Shown: positions 60,646 to 64,000 of the stretch, in pieces
How positions within the stretch are numbered: the first letter of the stretch is position 1
Layout of the letters: every line of letters starts with the position of its first letter
NCBI GenBank assembly: GCA_963733065.1
Contig: CAVTBT010000004.1
Location: 353,599 to 417,598 of the forward strand
Length of the DNA stretch: 64,000 bases
Reading direction: 5' to 3'
Source of the DNA: CAVTBT01 sp963733065
GTDB lineage: Bacteria; Actinomycetota; Thermoleophilia; Gaiellales; Gaiellaceae
The notes under the pieces: generated by a model
What the model saw: the letters and a program-made list of their open reading frames with translations, nothing else
Databases searched by the model: none
What the model was told of the DNA's origin: nothing
Translations under genes and position numbers: made by a program

Positions 60646-60893
60646 ACCTTCGGTGAGCCGCGAACTGGACGGGGAGTCCGGGCAACGATGCGGAGCCTGC
60701 CGGTCGTAAGACCACGCTGTGGGCGGCTCCCCGCGTCTCGATGCTCGCGCAGCGCCCCGCCTTCGTCCTCCCAACCAGCGATCGCCCGGCCTCGAGGCAT
60801 CTGATCGAACACCTCCTGAGGCTTCGAACGGCGTGGGCGGAAGCGGGGATCGAACGGTCCGTGTCGGCGGGAGTGCTCCATCAATTTGGCCAT
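60642..60893 (-). CDS. Small basic protein, first gene of the GGDEF operon
   Basis: An 83-residue frame: MAKLMEHSRRHGPFDPRFRP, RRSKPQEVFDQMPRGRAIAG, WEDEGGALREHRDAGSRPQR. CAGGAG lies eight bases before the ATG. Its stop overlaps the next GTG. No family is recognised. The ribosome site and coupling are the support. Confidence 0.45.
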   Translation of the reverse strand: MAKLMEHSRRHGPFDPRFRPRRSKPQEVFDQMPRGRAIAGWEDEGGALREHRDAGSRPQRGLTTGRLRIVARTPRPVRGSPKV

Positions 60894-60961
60894 CGCGTGC
60901 TCCTGACTGCCGCGCGAGCGGCACGACGATCACGGTCCGAATGCATCCAGCCTAGCGCCAA

Positions 60962-60977
60962 TGTGACGACTGTCACG
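60962..60977. promoter_or_regulatory. CRP/FNR-type dyad TGTGA-N6-TCACG
   Basis: TGTGACGACTGTCACG matches the CRP-family half-sites TGTGA and TCACA with the usual six-base spacer and one mismatch. It lies in the 227-nt divergent region between the GGDEF operon and the ABM-type gene and could control either. No CRP gene is in the window. Confidence 0.4.
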
Positions 60978-61120
60978 AATTTCGGCTATGGTGGACAAGC
61001 GTCAGGTCGAGCATCGAAGCCGCCGAGGCACTAGCACCTCCCTCTTCAGCTGTTCCAGGCCCGAGCGCAGCAGGGAGCTCAGCCGAGCCTCCTGTTCTGA
61101 GCCAAGAGTGAGGAGCACCC

Positions 61121-61432
61121 ATGCATGCGACCATCGGCCGCTACGAAGGCTTCGACCGCAATCGGACCGAGGAGCTGACCCGCAAGGTCGGCGAGAGCCT
61201 CGTTCCGGAGCTGCGCAAGCTCGAGGGCTTCAGCGGCTACTACCTGATCGAGACCGACAGCGGCGTCCTCAGCTCAGTCGGCCTGTTCGAGCACCCGACG
61301 CAGATCGACGAGGCGACGAAGGTCGCCGCCTCCTGGGTGAAGTCGGAAGGGCTCGAGTCCGCCCTGCCCAACGCGCCGAAGATCACCACCGGCAAGGTCG
61401 TCGCGCAGGAGAACCTCATCGCGGTCGCCTAA
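61121..61432 (+). CDS. ABM-like (antibiotic biosynthesis monooxygenase fold) small protein
   Basis: A 103-residue dimeric alpha-beta barrel-type protein: HATIGRYEGFDRNRTEELTR, PELRKLEGFSGYYLIETDSG, VLSSVGLFEHPTQIDEATKV. These are the usual ABM-domain strands and helices. GAGGAG lies six bases before ATG 61121. Such proteins range from small monooxygenases to ligand-binding proteins without a cofactor. A strong hairpin follows the stop. Confidence 0.8.
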   Translation: MHATIGRYEGFDRNRTEELTRKVGESLVPELRKLEGFSGYYLIETDSGVLSSVGLFEHPTQIDEATKVAASWVKSEGLESALPNAPKITTGKVVAQENLIAVA

Positions 61433-61445
61433 CCAGTCCGAACAA

Positions 61446-61478
61446 CCCGCCGGAGCCCGCCTGCCGGGCTCCGGCGGG
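61446..61478 (+). terminator. 14-bp perfect hairpin between the ABM-type and membrane-protein genes
   Basis: CCCGCCGGAGCCCG, loop CCTGC, CGGGCTCCGGCGGG, 13 bases after the stop. No T-tract follows. It may end the first transcript or lower expression of the second gene. Confidence 0.65.
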
Positions 61479-61510
61479 ATCTGCAAGCCCCGACCAGAGG
61501 TGACTTCCGA

Positions 61511-61768
61511 ATGACGAACTTCCTGCACTGGCGCAAGATGACCTGGGTCCTGCTGCTCTGGAGCGCCGCGGCGGTGCTCTTGCTGCTGGTTGCCGACTCC
61601 GGCGCGGCAGTCGTCGGCTTGCTTTGGCTCCTCGGCATGGTCGGCATCGGCTTCGTCTGGTTCGCATACCGGCCGTTGTTCCGCCAGGGCCGAGGCTTCG
61701 GCGGCGGCCTCTTCGTCATGCCCGGCCGCGGGCACTGGCGGCTGGTGAACCGCCACCGCGCGTTCTGA
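61511..61768 (+). CDS. Two-helix membrane protein
   Basis: An 85-residue protein with two helices (WVLLLWSAAAVLLLLVADSG, VVGLLWLLGMVGIGFVWFAY) and a Gly/Arg-rich tail (RQGRGFGGGLFVMPGRGHWR). GAGGTG lies about eight bases before the ATG. No function is known. Located 32 nt after a hairpin. Confidence 0.75.
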   Translation: MTNFLHWRKMTWVLLLWSAAAVLLLLVADSGAAVVGLLWLLGMVGIGFVWFAYRPLFRQGRGFGGGLFVMPGRGHWRLVNRHRAF

Positions 61769-61901
61769 AGGCCGCCGTCTCGGCGACCGGCGGGCAGCCT
61801 CCTCCTTGGCGGACAGGCTTCCGCCGGCCGGCCTCGCGGGCGCGGGCGTGGGAAGGCGCCAAGACTTGCATGCCGCGTCTTCTTGAGGCTCGGCTAGTTG
61901 G

Positions 61902-62525
61902 TCAGAGCTCCGCGTCGGGTGTGAACGCAACGTAGGTGCCGCCGTTGCCCTCAGCGATACGTTTGAGCCGGCTGGCGTAGCGGTCCTGCTCGTCGTTCGG
62001 GAACTGAAAGGCCAGGCGGTTGAACGTTCGCCAATGGGGCCCGAGCTGGTGGATCTCTACCTCAAAGCGTCGGCCGCGCGCATCCCGTGCCGCTGTCGCG
62101 GCGCTGGCCTCGTTCGAAAACCTGAGCTCGAACACGCCGTTGCCCATCACAAAGGGCGATCCGCCGCCTGACACGCCTTCCGATTCTGACGGGTCGGCCA
62201 GCTCGGCCCCTTCGGCACCCGCCACGCCGATCTTCTCAACCAACCAGTAGCGATCGGCCCGCTCAACGACCCGCTCGCCCCGCGGCACGACATGCGCTCC
62301 ATCCGGCAAGACGGCGAAGCGGGCCGGGTGCCCGCGCAGCGCTTCGTACTCCCCCAGCGTCATCTCGATCCGCTCCTGACACGTCGTGTCTGCGCATTCG
62401 CAGATCCAGCTGCCATACGGCGCTTGCTGCACGAGCGTCCCGTTCAGTTCGTGGATACGCTCGTTGATCGCGCGAAACAACGACTGGTTGCGCGCTACCC
62501 TCTCTTCTCGCTGCGACCGCTCCAT
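61902..62525 (-). CDS. Conserved protein with CEC-x4-C motif (NERI family, copy 2)
   Basis: A 207-residue protein. The first 100 residues are related to the 42997-43299 protein: NQSLFRAINERIHELNG, SWICECADTTCQERIEMTLG, EYEALRGHPARFAVLPDGAH. After a Ser/Gly linker comes a second part (GVFELRFSNEASAATAARDA, EVEIHQLGPHWRTFNRLAFQ) not found in copy 1. ATG 62525 is chosen because it starts the conserved part; the open frame continues 34 codons upstream. No known domain; a metal site at the cysteines is an inference. Confidence 0.78.
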   Translation of the reverse strand: MERSQREERVARNQSLFRAINERIHELNGTLVQQAPYGSWICECADTTCQERIEMTLGEYEALRGHPARFAVLPDGAHVVPRGERVVERADRYWLVEKIGVAGAEGAELADPSESEGVSGGGSPFVMGNGVFELRFSNEASAATAARDARGRRFEVEIHQLGPHWRTFNRLAFQFPNDEQDRYASRLKRIAEGNGGTYVAFTPDAEL

Positions 62526-62720
62526 GAACCACACCGACTTCCCTGCGCCCCGTAGGCCGGGGCGGTTACCTACGGTGCACGGCCTCCCGGGCACACCGAA
62601 ACGGTGGCGACACGAAGGGGAGCGCAAGAGCGGTCGCGCCTGAACACCTACAGTAGCGCCGAACGTTCGGTAGCACGCTCCTGCAGGTCATCGGCGTGGG
62701 CTCGCCCGCCTCCTGCGCGT

Positions 62721-63977
62721 TCAGGCCGACGCTGCGTGATGGAGTCGCACTTCGCGGTTTGCTCCGGAAGTGGCATCGCGGTAGCGGGGAGGGCCGCCAT
62801 GCCAATCGAGACACAGCGCCGTGGCGTCGTCGCGGAGCTGACCGCCGCTTACGTGGAGAACCGCCTGTGTGAGGTGCTGTACCGCCTCGCGGGCGTGCAT
62901 GTTCATGCTTGTGGTCAGGATGGCGGCCACGTTCATGCCCGCGGCGTCGCGCTCCAGCATGCCGTCCGTGACGAACATCAGCCGGTCGCCCACCTCCAAT
63001 TGCAGCGCTTGCACCCGGTAGCCGGATCCGGGCTGCAAGCCGAACGGGCGGTCAGCCTCCAAACGAACCTGCTCGACGTGCCCGCCCCGCAGCCGGAACG
63101 GCGGGGGGTGGCCGGCGTTGACGACCCCCGCCGTAGCATTGGCCAGGTCGATCCGTACGAGCAGACCGGTAACGAATTGGCTGTCGCCCGCGTGCTCGGC
63201 GAGCGCATCATTCGCCAGCCGCGCCTGCTCGGAAAGCTCGACGCCCCGCCGACGGGCGTTGCGGAGACCCCCGACCAACACGGTGGCCAGCAGGGCGGCT
63301 TCCATCGTGTGGCCCATCGCGTCGGTCATCGACACATGCAATGTGTCTCGCTCCAGCGAGAAATCGAAGGTGTCACCGCCGATCTCACCCGCCGGTTGCA
63401 GCCAGGCGGCGAGAGTGAACTGTCCGGCCTCACACGTAAAGGAACCAGGCAGCAGCCGATGCTGGATCTCTGCCGCCAGCGACAACGGAACCGAGCGCTG
63501 TCCCCACTCGAAGAGATCGGTGTACCGGCGGTTCGCAATGACCACGTAGGCCAAGAAGTGCGCCGCCAGAGCCACATCGGCCACCGTCTGCTCAACCGGG
63601 AAGCGCTCCAGCCTCAACTCCAGGACACCGACTGCTTCACCGCGGCTGGTCACCGGCGCGAACAACCGAGTGCCGCCATCCTCGACGATCACCTCGACGG
63701 CCTGGCCGGCCAACGCCCGCCCGTGCGGCGTCCCAACCAACGGCACCCGCTCCGCAGTCTCCTTCCCCTGCAACCGGAGTGCCCCCTCCCCGCCCGAGTG
63801 GCCCAGTCGGATCAGCGACCGCCCACTGAAGTCGGCGATCAGGAAGCTGACCTCGCGGGCACCGAACGCTTTCGCCAGCGCCGCGGCCAGCACATCGACC
63901 GCGGCGACCGGCGGGGCTGCCTCGACCGCCGCCAGCAATGAACTCAAGTTCAGCGGTGATTGCCGACCCTGACCCAT
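62721..63977 (-). CDS. PP2C-type (SpoIIE) phosphatase with N-terminal GAF-like domain
   Basis: A 418-residue regulator. The N-terminal about 170 residues (VDVLAAALAKAFGAREVSFL, GTRLFAPVTSRGEAVGVLEL) look like a GAF sensor. The linker LAAEIQHRLLPGSFTCEAGQ is the usual entry to a SpoIIE domain, which follows with LQPAGEIGGDTFDFSLERDT, VSMTDAMGHTMEAALLATVL, ATAGVVNAGHPPPFRLRGGH and RLMFVTDGMLER. Metal-binding Asp residues are present. Such proteins dephosphorylate anti-anti-sigma factors; no partner-switch genes are seen nearby. ATG 63977 follows TAGGTT by seven bases. Confidence 0.93.
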   Translation of the reverse strand: MGQGRQSPLNLSSLLAAVEAAPPVAAVDVLAAALAKAFGAREVSFLIADFSGRSLIRLGHSGGEGALRLQGKETAERVPLVGTPHGRALAGQAVEVIVEDGGTRLFAPVTSRGEAVGVLELRLERFPVEQTVADVALAAHFLAYVVIANRRYTDLFEWGQRSVPLSLAAEIQHRLLPGSFTCEAGQFTLAAWLQPAGEIGGDTFDFSLERDTLHVSMTDAMGHTMEAALLATVLVGGLRNARRRGVELSEQARLANDALAEHAGDSQFVTGLLVRIDLANATAGVVNAGHPPPFRLRGGHVEQVRLEADRPFGLQPGSGYRVQALQLEVGDRLMFVTDGMLERDAAGMNVAAILTTSMNMHAREAVQHLTQAVLHVSGGQLRDDATALCLDWHGGPPRYRDATSGANREVRLHHAASA

Positions 63978-63984
63978 CTCGCCT

Positions 63985-63990
63985 AACCTA
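63985..63990 (-). promoter_or_regulatory. -10 hexamer TAGGTT before the SpoIIE phosphatase
   Basis: Minus strand TAGGTT, seven bases (AGGCGAG), ATG 63977. AGGCGAG is also weakly Shine-Dalgarno-like. Confidence 0.35.
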
Positions 63991-64000
63991 ACGCGACCGG

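Noticed and set aside
60820..60895. tRNA-like T-arm (GTTCGATCC on the minus strand)
   Set aside because: No matching acceptor or anticodon stem can be formed; the bases are explained by the coding frame HGPFDPRFRP.
61769..61901. Possible gene remnant between the two-helix protein and the CEC-x4-C gene
   Set aside because: Only short frames with no start signal or recognisable residues were found.

Overview
The window is high-GC DNA with dense, mostly overlapping genes. It reads as a chromosomal segment of an actinobacterium, probably class Thermoleophilia (Gaiellales or Solirubrobacterales). The taxonomic call is an inference from a DUF4331 gene pair, an Ig-like repeat of the kind common in that class, PASTA-tailed PBP1, DUF427/DUF4242/DUF1801 proteins, many GTG/TTG starts, and genes read from a -10 hexamer only 6-8 nt before the start codon. 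One tRNA (Cys) is present. I saw no rRNA, CRISPR array, transposase or prophage module.

Layout. 1-4.6 kb: a cut-off secreted protein, two DUF4331 secreted proteins and a divergent ECF sigma/anti-sigma pair. 4.7-11.9 kb: RecQ helicase, a class A penicillin-binding protein, an alkyladenine DNA glycosylase, an MFS exporter, a RemA-like protein and DUF427. 11.9-18.9 kb: amino-acid genes (M2/M3-type peptidase, DegT aminotransferase, branched-chain aminotransferase, YbaK-type deacylase, SerA and a class V aminotransferase). 18.9-22.8 kb: membrane and cell-wall proteins, including a four-gene operon with a cupredoxin-like lipoprotein. 22.8-30.6 kb: F420-type PPOX protein, gatCAB, cold-shock protein, FolD, ureohydrolase and a coiled-coil protein.

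30.6-40.2 kb is the most unusual part: two tandem AAA-LuxR (LAL) regulators, then DUF4242 and a run of secreted genes. The run encodes a streptogramin-lyase-type propeller with an extra C-terminal domain, two small secreted proteins with that same domain, a membrane-anchored protein and a CARDB-like secreted protein. Many reading frames in this stretch are broken by single-base shifts although the protein continues in another frame. That pattern looks more like base-calling indels than decay.

40.4-47.8 kb: a LuxR regulator, tRNA-Cys, a plastocyanin-like protein, several small metal-ribbon and conserved proteins, DUF1801, and a TetR-controlled operon ending in an alpha/beta-hydrolase fused to a glycosyltransferase. 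47.8-54.2 kb: an envelope-polysaccharide locus (GT2, B12-type radical SAM, methyltransferase, DUF3473-type deacetylase, CapD/FlaA1-type dehydratase, DegT aminotransferase). 54.6-64 kb: a toroid terpenoid-cyclase-like protein, hydrolase, FAD oxidase, quinone reductase, a GGDEF operon, small proteins and a SpoIIE-type phosphatase.

How the genes work together: most minus-strand genes form operons with ATGA/GTGA/TTGA overlaps, which implies translational coupling. First genes of operons often lack a Shine-Dalgarno sequence and seem to be read from leaderless or near-leaderless transcripts.
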